A stretch of 64,000 nucleotides of DNA from Nodularia sp034931045 (GTDB taxonomy: Bacteria; Cyanobacteriota; Cyanobacteriia; Cyanobacteriales; Nostocaceae), in NCBI RefSeq assembly GCF_034931045.1, contig NZ_JAYGHH010000004.1:62001-126000 (forward strand). Reading direction: 5' to 3'. Positions 26,068 to 35,237 of this stretch are shown in pieces. Position 1 is the stretch's first letter. Each line of letters starts with the position of its first letter. Below the pieces are notes generated by a model. The model had not been told where the DNA came from. It ran no database searches and worked only from the letters and a program-made list of their open reading frames with translations. The translations under genes and the position numbers were made by a program.

Positions 26068-27516
26068 TTAGATGGCTGTGGGGTCTTCGTAAGCAGAATT
26101 AACATTCTGAGTGTGGTTTTGAGCTATGGGTGTCCAGTAGCTGGCAATTAAAGCCACCATTAACCACCAAAGACTATTAACTTCAGGACGAAACCAAATA
26201 GTATCTACAGTACCGTGAGCCAGCATCCCTGCCACAGTAGCAAAAGCTGCTATCAACCAAAATCCTTCTATATTTCTAGATTGCCGCAATTGTCGCACTT
26301 GCACAAATGCGTTGTTGAATGTCACGATGATCAGCCAAAGAAAACAGGCTAAACCCACAAAACCAGTTTCTACAGCTATCTCTAAAAAGACTGAATAAGC
26401 ACTTAAAGCTGTATAACGAGGACGTTGGTAGAGGGGATATATTTGATTAAAAGAATTGTGTCCAGGGCCAATTCCAATTATCGGGCGATCGCGGATCATC
26501 TCGAACACAGCATCCCAAACATTTCTGCGAAAATTATTACTACTGTCTCGGCGGTCTGCAAAAATACTCCAAACTCTCAGGCGGATTGGCTCGACAAAGA
26601 TGATTGCTAACAACAGTAAGCCCATCATACCTGCCAAAATAATTGGCAGTGACCAAGTACGCCAAAAAGGAGGCAGTTGTACACTCCACCAATAAACTAG
26701 CAAGGCGATCGCAGTCAATACCCCCACCACTAGACCAATCCAGCCACCACGACTAAAAGTCAACACCAAACAAGCACTATTAGCAATAAACATAGTTAAC
26801 GCTAAAGCCTTTTTCATCCAACTTTGCCAGGCAAAAACAGCTACCAAGCTAAAAACTACAGCTGGTACAAGATATCCCGCCAATAAGTTAGGATTACCCA
26901 AATAACTATAAACCCTTGTGGTTTTAGCCAGAGGAGATTGTGGATCTACCCAAGTTGCTAGTGCTGTCGCCCCAAAAAACCATTGCCGCAACCCGTAGAC
27001 AGTCACAATTNNNNNNNNNNNNNNNNNNNNNNNNNNNACGTGCAAATACAGAGTAATGAGCCAAGAACGTAAGCGAGGCGATCGCAACACTCTAGCACAA
27101 AGAGCAAACAGCAATAGATAAAGTGTCAATACCACCAAATCTTTTAACGCTGCCTGTTTAACTGGAGACAATGCTGTAGAGACTACGGCAATTGCCCAAT
27201 AGAGTAACACCAGCAAGTGAATTGGGGTAAATAACGGCGTATTTGCTGGCGCTGATTCATCGGATAAAGTCAACAGTAGCCAAAATCCTACACAAGCTAC
27301 TAACAATACTCCTACTAGGCTACTCGATACAAAAGGGGTCAGAGCATAAACCAGGCTGAGTAAAGCAACGGCTATTAAATCTCCCCACTGCATCAAGATG
27401 CTACTTTGCCGCCAAGAGTGCAATATCCCCACTAAAAAACGGTGTAAGTAGCTCGTAGCCAGATATTGTTTCAGAGGTAAATAAGATAAAGTAAATCGTT
27501 GCCAGGCTAAATTCAT
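26068..27516 (-). CDS. ictB: IctB family membrane protein (putative bicarbonate transport, O-antigen ligase-like fold)
   Basis: A roughly 480-residue polytopic membrane protein of the IctB family, first reported as involved in inorganic carbon accumulation in Synechococcus. It also belongs to the Wzy/O-antigen ligase superfamily, so its role in transport is debated. About ten to twelve membrane segments are visible, with VYGLRQWFFG, YSYLGNPNLLAGYL, FSRGGWIG and the extracytoplasmic RPIIGIGPGHNSFNQIYPLYQ loop. A run of 27 N interrupts it at 27011-27037, with frame kept on both sides. I prefer ATG 27516 over GTG 27522. Confidence 0.87.
   Translation of the reverse strand: MNLAWQRFTLSYLPLKQYLATSYLHRFLVGILHSWRQSSILMQWGDLIAVALLSLVYALTPFVSSSLVGVLLVACVGFWLLLTLSDESAPANTPLFTPIHLLVLLYWAIAVVSTALSPVKQAALKDLVVLTLYLLLFALCARVLRSPRLRSWLITLYLHXXXXXXXXXXIVTVYGLRQWFFGATALATWVDPQSPLAKTTRVYSYLGNPNLLAGYLVPAVVFSLVAVFAWQSWMKKALALTMFIANSACLVLTFSRGGWIGLVVGVLTAIALLVYWWSVQLPPFWRTWSLPIILAGMMGLLLLAIIFVEPIRLRVWSIFADRRDSSNNFRRNVWDAVFEMIRDRPIIGIGPGHNSFNQIYPLYQRPRYTALSAYSVFLEIAVETGFVGLACFLWLIIVTFNNAFVQVRQLRQSRNIEGFWLIAAFATVAGMLAHGTVDTIWFRPEVNSLWWLMVALIASYWTPIAQNHTQNVNSAYEDPTAI
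27011..27037. other. Assembly gap (27 N) inside ictB
   Basis: Twenty-seven N within ictB. The frame is the same on both sides. By family comparison only a few residues seem to be missing between LYLH and IVTVYGLRQW, so the true gap is probably shorter than shown. Confidence 0.9.
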
Positions 27517-27622
27517 AAACACAGTGTCTCTTCAGTGGTCGCAATCACCAAGGTGCTTAGGATATGGAAAAAGTTTCCAACCCAGTCACAGCAAGTATTT
27601 CAATTTTGACTTTTTGGGAAAA

Positions 27623-29236
27623 CTAATTGGGTTCTTTGGTGATTAATATCCAATCTTCAGCTTTGTCAATTTCTTTGATTGATTCTAATTGCAGTTGTGT
27701 GATCTCATCTGCTTTGATTAAAAAATAAGGTTGTCCAGTATAATGCCAATGATATTGCAATTCATTGACAGAAGCGGGAATAATAGTGCGATAGCTATAA
27801 AAATCTAATGAGGGTCTATGGTAAGCAAAAGATGTATAAATCTTTTTCACAGATGGATCTGCTTGCTTGATCATCGTGGCTACTGGTTTGACTGGATAAG
27901 CTTCCCATAATTCCCAAACCCAGTAATTTGATCTCATCAATAGCAGTAGAGAAATATAACTTCCCCAGCACAAAATTTTTAAGAATTGCCCATTCCCTCG
28001 TTCTGCCAAAATAGCGGCTAAAGTCATAGTCAAGGCTACAGATGCAAAAATCAGTTGTACGTCGGTTTTTTGTACTGTACCACTACTGAAGTAAATGCTA
28101 CCAGCTGAAGCGAATACAGCCAGTATTGAAAAACCAGCTACCCAAGACCGTGGATAGGATGTTAAGAGAGGCAGATTTTCTATTTCTGCTAACTGAGCGC
28201 CAAAAGCTAAGGCTAAACTAGGGTAAATGGGGAAACCGTACCAAGGTAATTTTATACTCATCCAGGAAATAACCAGTAGATAGCCGAGACTCCACACCAA
28301 CAGGAGTTTTGCCCAGCTAAGATTTAGATTTTCCCAAATTAAGCGCATAGTTTGGGGTAAAAAAATCAACCAAGGCCATGTCCACTTGAGAATTTCAATC
28401 ACATAATACCAGGGTGATGCAGAATTGCCGGCAATAGCTGTGCCGATTCCCCTGATGGATTGATTGAAAAGGCCAACTTGAGCAAAATCATAACCGTAGT
28501 GAAAGAGTTGAATACTATACCAAACGAATACAGGTAAAGTGCCAATAAAAATGCCTATCCAGAAATAGTGACTGGTGAGCAATCTTGGTGTGTCCCAAAA
28601 TAAAAAAACAATGGCGATCGCACCTAGTAAGATACCAAATAGCCCCTGAGTTAGACAAATTAACCCCAGTCCGATGCCAATTCCCAGACAGTAACGTAAA
28701 TCCCGGCGCGATCGCAACACGCAAAGCATCATCACCATTAAAAAGCTGACCACTGCGCCATCTAATATCGCTAATCTGCCATGACGCACCACCGGCAGCA
28801 TTGTCAGATAAATCAAAGCACTATAAACAGCAGCCCAACGTTGACGAAATATCTCTCGACCAATAAAGTACAGTAATGGTACAGAAAAAGCTGTCAGAAT
28901 TGAGCTAGGTAAACGAGTTGTCCATTCATTCACTCCTCCTAAAGCATAAGCCCCAGCAATTAGCCAATGTATTAAAGGTGGTTTGTAATGATATGGTTCA
29001 CCTCCTAAAGTTGGGTAAAGCCATCGCATAGAACCAATGGGAGCATTCCATATTTCTCTAGCAACCTGTGCCACAGTAGCTTCATCCCCATCTTGCAGAG
29101 GCAACTCTCCCAGATTGATACTAAACAGTAACACTGCGGCCAATAGTAATACCATCAGCCATAGCCAATCAATCCATTTATTAACCGCGTGATGTTGTTT
29201 TTCTAGACAGCCCCAAATAAAGCTTCCTTCTTGCAT
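27623..29236 (-). CDS. GT39-type (ArnT/PMT-like) glycosyltransferase
   Basis: A 537-residue integral membrane glycosyltransferase of the GT-C fold, which uses a lipid-linked sugar donor on the outer face of the membrane. The first extracytoplasmic loop has the catalytic acidic motif LPLQDGDEATVAQVAREIW. HYKPPLIHWLIAGAYALGG and WTTRLPSSILTAFSVPLLYFIGR follow, both typical of ArnT-like enzymes. About ten to eleven membrane segments precede a soluble C-terminal tail of about 90 residues. Acceptor and sugar cannot be read from the sequence. ATG 29236; it lies 106 bases upstream of ictB on the same strand. Confidence 0.87.
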   Translation of the reverse strand: MQEGSFIWGCLEKQHHAVNKWIDWLWLMVLLLAAVLLFSINLGELPLQDGDEATVAQVAREIWNAPIGSMRWLYPTLGGEPYHYKPPLIHWLIAGAYALGGVNEWTTRLPSSILTAFSVPLLYFIGREIFRQRWAAVYSALIYLTMLPVVRHGRLAILDGAVVSFLMVMMLCVLRSRRDLRYCLGIGIGLGLICLTQGLFGILLGAIAIVFLFWDTPRLLTSHYFWIGIFIGTLPVFVWYSIQLFHYGYDFAQVGLFNQSIRGIGTAIAGNSASPWYYVIEILKWTWPWLIFLPQTMRLIWENLNLSWAKLLLVWSLGYLLVISWMSIKLPWYGFPIYPSLALAFGAQLAEIENLPLLTSYPRSWVAGFSILAVFASAGSIYFSSGTVQKTDVQLIFASVALTMTLAAILAERGNGQFLKILCWGSYISLLLLMRSNYWVWELWEAYPVKPVATMIKQADPSVKKIYTSFAYHRPSLDFYSYRTIIPASVNELQYHWHYTGQPYFLIKADEITQLQLESIKEIDKAEDWILITKEPN

Positions 29237-29493
29237 ATTCTATAATCATTATTGGTTCTTGCTGGTTTGATTAAGTAGAGATTAAAACGAACTTTTAATG
29301 TTGCCACCCAGTAACAATATATATTTTGAACAATTACTAAGTTATAAGATTAGCTAATTTTTCTCTGAAAAACGATAATTATTTGGCAAATTTACCAAAA
29401 TTTCCTTCAAGTTATTTAACAATTATTTTAAGGTAAAAATGATACAAATAGTACCAATATAAATATGTTAAATACCTGTTGAGGAAAGTGCCA

Positions 29494-31110
29494 ATGAGTT
29501 TACCTTTTATTTTAGATATAACAATTGGTTTAATTTTTATCTACTTAACTTTAAGCTTGTTAGCTTCTGAAATTCAAGAAATGATTACTACAGTTTTACA
29601 ATGGCGTGCAGTCCACCTCAAAAAATCCATTGAAATTCTTGTAGCAGGTGATGCGACAAATTCAGACAATGATAGTGTGATCAGCTTTGTAAATGACTTG
29701 TATAACCATCCCTTGATTAAAAGTGTTAACCAAGAATCAAAAGGATTTTTGACGAATCTACCTCGCAAGTTAGTTTGGTTCTTATCATCTCTTCCTGTGA
29801 AATTTTCCCTATCTGGAGAAAAAAGAACTAAAAGTATTTTTGGATATACACAATATCAAACAGAAGATATCAAAGATGACAATAAGAACTCCATGAAACA
29901 CAGTGCGCCATCTTATATTCCGGCAGAAATTTTTGCTACAACTTTAATGGAAACATTAGGTATACCAGTGCTTGTACAAAAATTGACTGAATCAAGATTC
30001 ATAAAATTTAAAGATGAACAGTTACATGAGATACAAAATATCTTATTAAAGTTTCATGAACAGGTAAATAATGTAGATGACCATATAAATGAATTTTCAA
30101 TTATTATCTACCATGAATTTACAGAAATAGTTGAGGAAAGCTTTGCTAAAATTTTGGCTGATTTTCACAAAGATAAAACTGACTTGGTAACTAGTCTGAA
30201 TCGGATGAAAAATAGTATAGATAGGTACATAGAAATTTTTCAAGAAGATATGCCGGNNNNNNNNNNNNNNNNNNNNNNNNNTTTTTTTGCTGGCAAAAGT
30301 TTGCAAAGGTTGAGATTTTTCAGGGAAGATATTTTTGGTGATATTGAACAAACTATTGCACTCAAATGTTTAAGTCCTAATATTCACGAAGTTATGCAGT
30401 TAATCAATATAGGTAGTGATATTCATCAAGAATTACAAAATGAATTGCAAAATAAAAATAGTGAAGCCTATCAACAATTGCAATATTTCAGCCAAAAGTT
30501 GCAATTATTTGCCAACAAACTGCCGCCATCTGTAATTAATAACATGGCTGCTTTAGCAAAACGTGCTGAAATAAAAGCTAAAACGACACAAGAAGGAATT
30601 TATATATTACAACAAGAGATAGAGCAAACTTTTGATCAATCAATGGCACGAGCATCTGGTGTTTACAGACGAAATTCCAAAGGAGTGGCACTTTTACTTG
30701 GCTTTACCATTGCCGTGTTTGCCAATGCTGACGCATTTCATATTGTCAGCAGATTATCAAAAGACTCTTCTGTCCGAACTGCTATTGTTAATAATGCTGG
30801 TCAAATCGTGCAGAGTAATAATATTGATTCATCGGAAAATTTAGCTAATTTAAAAAAAGAAACTGAACAAGTTTTAGCAGATATTGCTTTACCAATTGGT
30901 TGGACTGCTATTAATTTAGAAGAACAAATTGGTTGGAATAAAAGTAAGATGTATCATTTTTCTATCTGGAAATTCTTAACTATGATTTTCGGCTGGTTCC
31001 TGAGTGGGATTGCCATTTCTATGGGTGCGCCCTTTTGGTTTGATTTACTGGGTAAAGTTGTAAATGTGCGGAATGCAGGTAAACCACCAACATCTAATGC
31101 TAAAAAATAA
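29494..31110 (+). CDS. Large hypothetical membrane protein with coiled coils
   Basis: A protein of about 538 residues that I cannot assign. It has an N-terminal membrane segment (MSLPFILDITIGLIFIYLTLSLLASEIQEMI), a long helical, Gln/Glu/Lys-rich middle (about 50-390) and membrane segments at about 400-420 and 490-520 near the C-terminus. The layout is two membrane anchors around a large soluble coiled-coil domain. ATG 29494 is preceded by GAGGAAA. A run of 25 N interrupts it at 30257-30281, but the frame is open on both sides. Similar architecture occurs in uncharacterised cyanobacterial proteins. Confidence 0.75.
   Translation: MSLPFILDITIGLIFIYLTLSLLASEIQEMITTVLQWRAVHLKKSIEILVAGDATNSDNDSVISFVNDLYNHPLIKSVNQESKGFLTNLPRKLVWFLSSLPVKFSLSGEKRTKSIFGYTQYQTEDIKDDNKNSMKHSAPSYIPAEIFATTLMETLGIPVLVQKLTESRFIKFKDEQLHEIQNILLKFHEQVNNVDDHINEFSIIIYHEFTEIVEESFAKILADFHKDKTDLVTSLNRMKNSIDRYIEIFQEDMPXXXXXXXXXFFAGKSLQRLRFFREDIFGDIEQTIALKCLSPNIHEVMQLINIGSDIHQELQNELQNKNSEAYQQLQYFSQKLQLFANKLPPSVINNMAALAKRAEIKAKTTQEGIYILQQEIEQTFDQSMARASGVYRRNSKGVALLLGFTIAVFANADAFHIVSRLSKDSSVRTAIVNNAGQIVQSNNIDSSENLANLKKETEQVLADIALPIGWTAINLEEQIGWNKSKMYHFSIWKFLTMIFGWFLSGIAISMGAPFWFDLLGKVVNVRNAGKPPTSNAKK
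30257..30281. other. Assembly gap (25 N) inside the hypothetical membrane protein
   Basis: Twenty-five N. The reading frames on the two sides agree with this nominal length, but the actual missing length is unknown. Confidence 0.9.
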
Positions 31111-32392
31111 AAATCACCCGTAACTCCCATTCTTTATCCTGGCGGATAAGTTCAATTTGTTTAATAAATTCTCGTAAGTAAAATCTGCGTTCTGCTTCTG
31201 ATAAATCGAACCAAAATTGAGGAATAGAAACGGCTTGAGCTACAGAACGCAAGTTAACTGGGGGAAGTGTGGCTAGTTTAGCTTGGAGTTGGGAAATTTC
31301 GGTGCGGAGTTTGTAAGCCCTTAATTTCGCGGTTTCATCGTCCAAAATCCCGGTAGCGACTAAAGCGGGTAACTGCTGGAGGATTTCTTGCTGATGGGCG
31401 ATCGCTTGCCCTAAACTATTTTTAATGCTATCCAACTGCGGAAAATCCATTCCGGCCACAGCTAGGGGTAAGTCACGGCAAACAATTTTAATTGTCTTTT
31501 CTAAGACATCCTGGTAAGGAATAGCCCGACATTTAGGCAGTTGAGTACAACTAATTGGACGTAAATAAAGATACTCTTTATCTTGATGAGGCCTGGTGAC
31601 ACGGGTAACAGTTGTATGTGACTGACATTGACTACAAACAACTAACCCAGCTAAAGAACGTGGGGCGCTAGCCGTTCGAGATGGTAAACGACTGTTACGG
31701 CGTAAAATTCTGTCAACTTGAGCCGCTTCTTCTCTAGAAATTATGGGAATATGGGTATCAGAAATAATTTGATCATGTTGATAAGCTGTATCACCCCGAT
31801 AAACGGGATTAGTTAGCCAACGTCTACCGGTAGTAACAGAAATTTTTTTACCATATTTTTTCGCCAAGTAACGCACCGCACCACGTAGGGAACCATAAAG
31901 CAAGAAGTGTTCAAAAAAATCTTTGACTACTGGTGAGGTACTGCGATCAATAGTATATTTTTCTTTACTCCGACGATAGCCATAAGGAGCTTTACCTGGA
32001 GGGGGGGAGGCTTGGAGACGATTACAGGCGTGTGCTTGACGAATACGGCGGCTATGGTGCTGGCGTTGGATTTCCTGTAATAATTTCCACAAATCAGAGC
32101 CTACATGAGAAATTTCTGAAGTGTAGGGTTGTTCGGTGGCTATGATGATTATCCCCATTGCTTCGAGTTCATGCAAGCGATCGCTTACTTCCTCTAAAGT
32201 ATCTCCCAATTCTTCTAAACGATGAATGAGCAGATAATCTGCTGGTTCAGTTTTACAGTCTGTGATTAGTTTTTGTAACTGCGTTCTTTTACCCAAATCT
32301 TGATAAACTTGATCCACTTCCCATCCCCAATCATTGACATCAATAGAAGGTTCTAGCAAGGGATGACTGTAAGAGTAAGCAATAATTTTCAC
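31100..32392 (-). CDS. Large serine recombinase family protein, catalytic residues lost
   Basis: A 430-residue protein with the large serine recombinase layout: a resolvase-like N-domain (1-140), the recombinase domain (about 143-250, GKAPYGYRR to GRRWLTNPVYRGDTAYQ), a zinc ribbon (CSQCQS...SCTQLPKC, about 265-310), and a coiled coil (320-390). The catalytic domain is altered. The family's RLDRLGR motif, with the two essential arginines, reads RLEELGD (residues 58-64), and the ARVS region near the N-terminal serine reads AYSYSHP. It should therefore bind DNA without cutting it. The GTG start at 32392 overlaps the VOC stop (GTGA), so the two are translationally coupled. Confidence 0.85.
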   Translation of the reverse strand: MKIIAYSYSHPLLEPSIDVNDWGWEVDQVYQDLGKRTQLQKLITDCKTEPADYLLIHRLEELGDTLEEVSDRLHELEAMGIIIIATEQPYTSEISHVGSDLWKLLQEIQRQHHSRRIRQAHACNRLQASPPPGKAPYGYRRSKEKYTIDRSTSPVVKDFFEHFLLYGSLRGAVRYLAKKYGKKISVTTGRRWLTNPVYRGDTAYQHDQIISDTHIPIISREEAAQVDRILRRNSRLPSRTASAPRSLAGLVVCSQCQSHTTVTRVTRPHQDKEYLYLRPISCTQLPKCRAIPYQDVLEKTIKIVCRDLPLAVAGMDFPQLDSIKNSLGQAIAHQQEILQQLPALVATGILDDETAKLRAYKLRTEISQLQAKLATLPPVNLRSVAQAVSIPQFWFDLSEAERRFYLREFIKQIELIRQDKEWELRVIFIF

Positions 32393-32748
32393 TGCTGACT
32401 GAGTTCTATAATATTTCCATCTGGGTCTTGAGTGAAGAGGGCGGCGCGACCGGAAGCACTAAATTGAACGGGATAATTTTGATTGAGTAACTCTTGTTTA
32501 GCAACATCCAAATCAGCAACAGCAAAGGCAATGTGAGGATTGCGTCCCCATTTTTGATCAGGGTTATCTGTAGGAACAGTAGTTGCAACTATCAGGTGAA
32601 TTTGATAATTACCCACTTGATACCATACACCAGGATATTTCAAAGAACGCTCTATTTTAGACAATCCCAATAGGTTGCTATAAAAATTTTCGGATTTTTC
32701 TAAGTCCGTGACGAGAATCGCTGTATGGAGAGACTGGATAATCTGCAT
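32389..32748 (-). CDS. VOC (glyoxalase/bleomycin-resistance/dioxygenase) superfamily protein
   Basis: A 119-residue single VOC module pair: HTAILVTDLEKSENFYSNLLGL at the start, WYQVGNYQIHLIV in the middle and HIAFAVADLDVAKQELL, then FTQDPDGNIIELSQ at the end. Likely metal ligands are H8, H57, H78 and E116. Such proteins bind a divalent metal and act on small molecules; the substrate here is unknown. Its stop overlaps the GTG of the degenerate recombinase (GTGA), an unexpected partnership. A heptamer array lies upstream. Confidence 0.88.
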   Translation of the reverse strand: MQIIQSLHTAILVTDLEKSENFYSNLLGLSKIERSLKYPGVWYQVGNYQIHLIVATTVPTDNPDQKWGRNPHIAFAVADLDVAKQELLNQNYPVQFSASGRAALFTQDPDGNIIELSQQ

Positions 32749-32760
32749 TGTCTATCTATT

Positions 32761-32787
32761 TGAGTGCTGAGTGCTGAGTGCTGAGTG
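32761..32787. repeat. Tandem heptamer repeat GTGCTGA
   Basis: Three and a half GTGCTGA units upstream of the VOC gene start and downstream of the DUF3122 gene (minus strand). Confidence 0.85.
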
Positions 32788-32812
32788 ATGATCTATTGGC
32801 TTTATACGAAAA

Positions 32813-33343
32813 CTACTCACGTCTAGCAACGGTTTGCCATTCTTCAATTAATAAGGGTGAGATTGACAAACTTACCGCCTCGCCGTTGATGGTTGGTAAT
32901 GTCAACTTCAGGGGAATTCCCATCTGTAACTGTGGTAATAAAGGTTGAAGATCGTATTGTCCAACATTAGGTTCAGGCTTGGTAGTTTCGGTAAAGATGT
33001 GGCTGGAAACATCTGCCGCAGTTAGTATTTTACCTAATGAGGTGATTAAGGTCAGAGGTTGAGATCGGTCAATTTCAACTACACCGGGAAAACCCACCAA
33101 CCTTAGTTCAAAGCTGGTTTGCTCATCGGGACGAATGCGCTTAAAAGCGATCGCCTGCCAGCTATTACCATGTTGATCTTTGAGGGTTTGACGAGACTGA
33201 TAAACAATTTGCCCTGGTGCTTCTTCGAGTTGTCGGATAGCTGCTGCGGCACTGGGAGGATTCAGCATTGCCCACCCCAGAAGCAGTACAAGTGTTCCCA
33301 GCAACAGCAAACCGGAAAAATTTGGGCGCATACGACATTTCAT
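32813..33343 (-). CDS. DUF3122 family exported protein
   Basis: A 176-residue protein of the cyanobacterial DUF3122 family, function unknown. It has a signal peptide with an Ala-rich cleavage region (SGLLLLGTLVLLLGWAMLNPPSAAAA), then a beta-rich domain: IRQLEEAPGQIVYQSRQTLKDQHGNSWQAIAFKR, FELRLVGFPGVVEIDRSQPL, and SLSISPLLIEEWQTVA at the end. I chose ATG 33343, which places the signal peptide at the N-terminus; the frame extends upstream to 33394. It is probably periplasmic or lumenal. Confidence 0.78.
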   Translation of the reverse strand: MKCRMRPNFSGLLLLGTLVLLLGWAMLNPPSAAAAIRQLEEAPGQIVYQSRQTLKDQHGNSWQAIAFKRIRPDEQTSFELRLVGFPGVVEIDRSQPLTLITSLGKILTAADVSSHIFTETTKPEPNVGQYDLQPLLPQLQMGIPLKLTLPTINGEAVSLSISPLLIEEWQTVARRE

Positions 33344-33500
33344 CACAATTCCTCTCTCATGGCTCACAGAATCTTTCAATGCAGCAATTCTCATAAATTA
33401 TTTAAGCTTTAAGCGCATTTTTCCGGTAAGCAAGATTGTGATCACTGGAATAGACAGATTTTACTGCAATAAGTAGAGCAGCAGGAATAATTCAATGTTT

Positions 33501-33552
33501 GTAGTAAGGACTTTAGTCCTTATTTGAGGGCTGTAGCCCTCACTACGAAACA
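33501..33552. repeat. Double palindrome of the GGACTTTAGTCC / GGGCTGTAGCCC family
   Basis: Two back-to-back hairpins, AAGGACTTTAGTCCTT and GAGGGCTGTAGCCCTC, flanked by GTAGT and ACTAC. It belongs to the same family as 6012, 61990, 62060 and 62147. Confidence 0.75.
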
Positions 33553-33680
33553 ATCTCAATATTTTTACATTACTTAATATACTTTGATTTATTCTCGCCT
33601 ACTTACTTAAATCAAACTTAGTTATCAGGGATTTCCAGAAAATAAATTGCCCCATTTCATCAGACTATATTTGTTATTTA

Positions 33681-33712
33681 TCCCCCCTGCTCCCTGCTCC
33701 CTGCTCCCTGCT
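33681..33712. repeat. Tandem heptamer repeat TGCTCCC
   Basis: Four TGCTCCC units (reverse complement GGGAGCA), related to the purine-rich heptamers at 22625 and 53900. Confidence 0.85.
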
Positions 33713-33875
33713 GACCTCCGCAATAGAATATTTCTTAATTGTCAGTCCCTAAGAGGCATATTGGACACTTTTATGATTTTTTTAATTGTTCTCAATAGAC
33801 TGCAACATATAACTTAATATTGTTACATTCTTGTTAAGAATAGTTACAAATCTCTTAACACAGGAAATATTTATT

Positions 33876-35237
33876 ATGGTAGCCTCACTGGAAAAGAATG
33901 CACCACATCAGGTTGTCATCATTGGTGGTGGCTTTGGTGGACTGTATACAGCCAAGACACTAGCTAAGGCGAATGTAAATATTACTCTGATCGATAAACG
34001 TAACTTTCACCTATTTCAGCCGCTTTTATATCAAGTTGCCACAGGTACACTATCACCTGCTGATATTTCCTCGCCATTGCGAGCTGTACTCAGAAAAAGC
34101 AAGAATACCCAAGTGTTGTTGGGAGAAGTAAATAATATTGATCCCAAAGCACAACAAGTTATTTTGGATGAAAAAGTAGTACCTTACGATACATTAATTG
34201 TAGCTACAGGCGCTAACCATTCCTATTTTGGTAAAGATGAATGGAAAGACTTTGCTCCTGGCTTGAAAACTGTGGAAGATGCGATAGAAATACGTCGCCG
34301 GATATTTTCCGCCTTTGAAGCCGCAGAAAAAGAAACAGATGTCGAAAAACGCCGGGCTTTGTTGACTTTCGTGGTTGTAGGGGCAGGCCCCACTGGTGTA
34401 GAATTAGCGGGTGCGATCGCAGAGTTAGCATACAAAACTCTTCACGAAGATTTCCGCAACATCAAAACCTCAGAAGCAAAAATCTTAATATTGCAAGGTG
34501 GCGATCGCATCCTCCCATACATTGCGCCAGAATTATCGCAAGCAGCAGCAGAAGCCTTGGAATCGTTGGGTGTGGTGATTAATACCAAGACCAGAGTCAC
34601 GAACATTGAAAATAACATCGTTACTTTCAAGCAAGGTAATGAAATCAAAGAAATTGCCTCAAAAACCATCTTGTGGGCAGCAGGTGTAAAAGCTTCCCCC
34701 ATGGGAAAAATCCTCGAACAAAGTACAGGTGTAGAGTGTGATCATGCCGGACGTGTAATGGTAGAACCGGACTTGACAATTAAGGGTCATAAAAACATTT
34801 TCGTAGTGGGAGACTTAGCTAACTTCTCGCATCAAAATGCAAAACCCTTGCCCGGTGTTGCACCCGTAGCCAAACAACAAGGAGAGTATGTAGCTAAACT
34901 CATTCAAAAACGGCTCCAAGGTCAAACCATGTCACAATTCCATTACAACGACGTGGGTAGTTTAGCGATGATTGGGCAAAATTTAGCCGTTGTAGATTTA
35001 GGTTTCATCAGACTTAAAGGTTTCATTGCTTGGGTATTTTGGCTAGTAATTCACATCTACTTCTTAATCGAATTTGACACTAAATTAGTAGTAGTCATTC
35101 AATGGGCGTGGAATTATATCACTCGTAATCGTCGCTCTAGATTGATTACAGGTCGAGAAGCTTTTGTAGAAGCACGAAGCGTTGAAAATAGCAGTGCTTA
35201 CCAGACTCCAGAGAAGAAGGAACCAGTTCAGCTTTAG
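33876..35237 (+). CDS. Type II NAD(P)H dehydrogenase (NDH-2)
   Basis: A 453-residue FAD-dependent, non-proton-pumping NADH:quinone oxidoreductase. The first dinucleotide site is VVIIGGGFGGLYTAKTLAK near residue 11, then LIDKRNFHLFQPLLYQVATGTL, the second Rossmann motif VVVGAGPTGVELAGAIAEL near residue 165, ILWAAGVKASPMG, and IFVVGDLANF. The C-terminal hydrophobic helix (LKGFIAWVFWLVIHIYFLIEF) is the membrane-association part of NDH-2. ATG 33876 is preceded by AGGAAA. Cyanobacteria have several ndb genes and I cannot tell which this is. Confidence 0.93.
   Translation: MVASLEKNAPHQVVIIGGGFGGLYTAKTLAKANVNITLIDKRNFHLFQPLLYQVATGTLSPADISSPLRAVLRKSKNTQVLLGEVNNIDPKAQQVILDEKVVPYDTLIVATGANHSYFGKDEWKDFAPGLKTVEDAIEIRRRIFSAFEAAEKETDVEKRRALLTFVVVGAGPTGVELAGAIAELAYKTLHEDFRNIKTSEAKILILQGGDRILPYIAPELSQAAAEALESLGVVINTKTRVTNIENNIVTFKQGNEIKEIASKTILWAAGVKASPMGKILEQSTGVECDHAGRVMVEPDLTIKGHKNIFVVGDLANFSHQNAKPLPGVAPVAKQQGEYVAKLIQKRLQGQTMSQFHYNDVGSLAMIGQNLAVVDLGFIRLKGFIAWVFWLVIHIYFLIEFDTKLVVVIQWAWNYITRNRRSRLITGREAFVEARSVENSSAYQTPEKKEPVQL

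Larger units (their letters stand above)
33344..33875. other. Intergenic region DUF3122-NDH-2
   Basis: About 530 bases between divergent genes. It contains the palindromic repeat at 33501 and the heptamer array at 33681. AGGAAA at 33863-33868 fits as the ribosome-binding site of the NDH-2 gene. I see no coding region. Confidence 0.5.

Noticed and set aside
31100..32392. Active XisF-type excision recombinase acting with xisHI
   Set aside because: The catalytic arginines are replaced, it is 20 kb away, and no attachment-site pair is seen.
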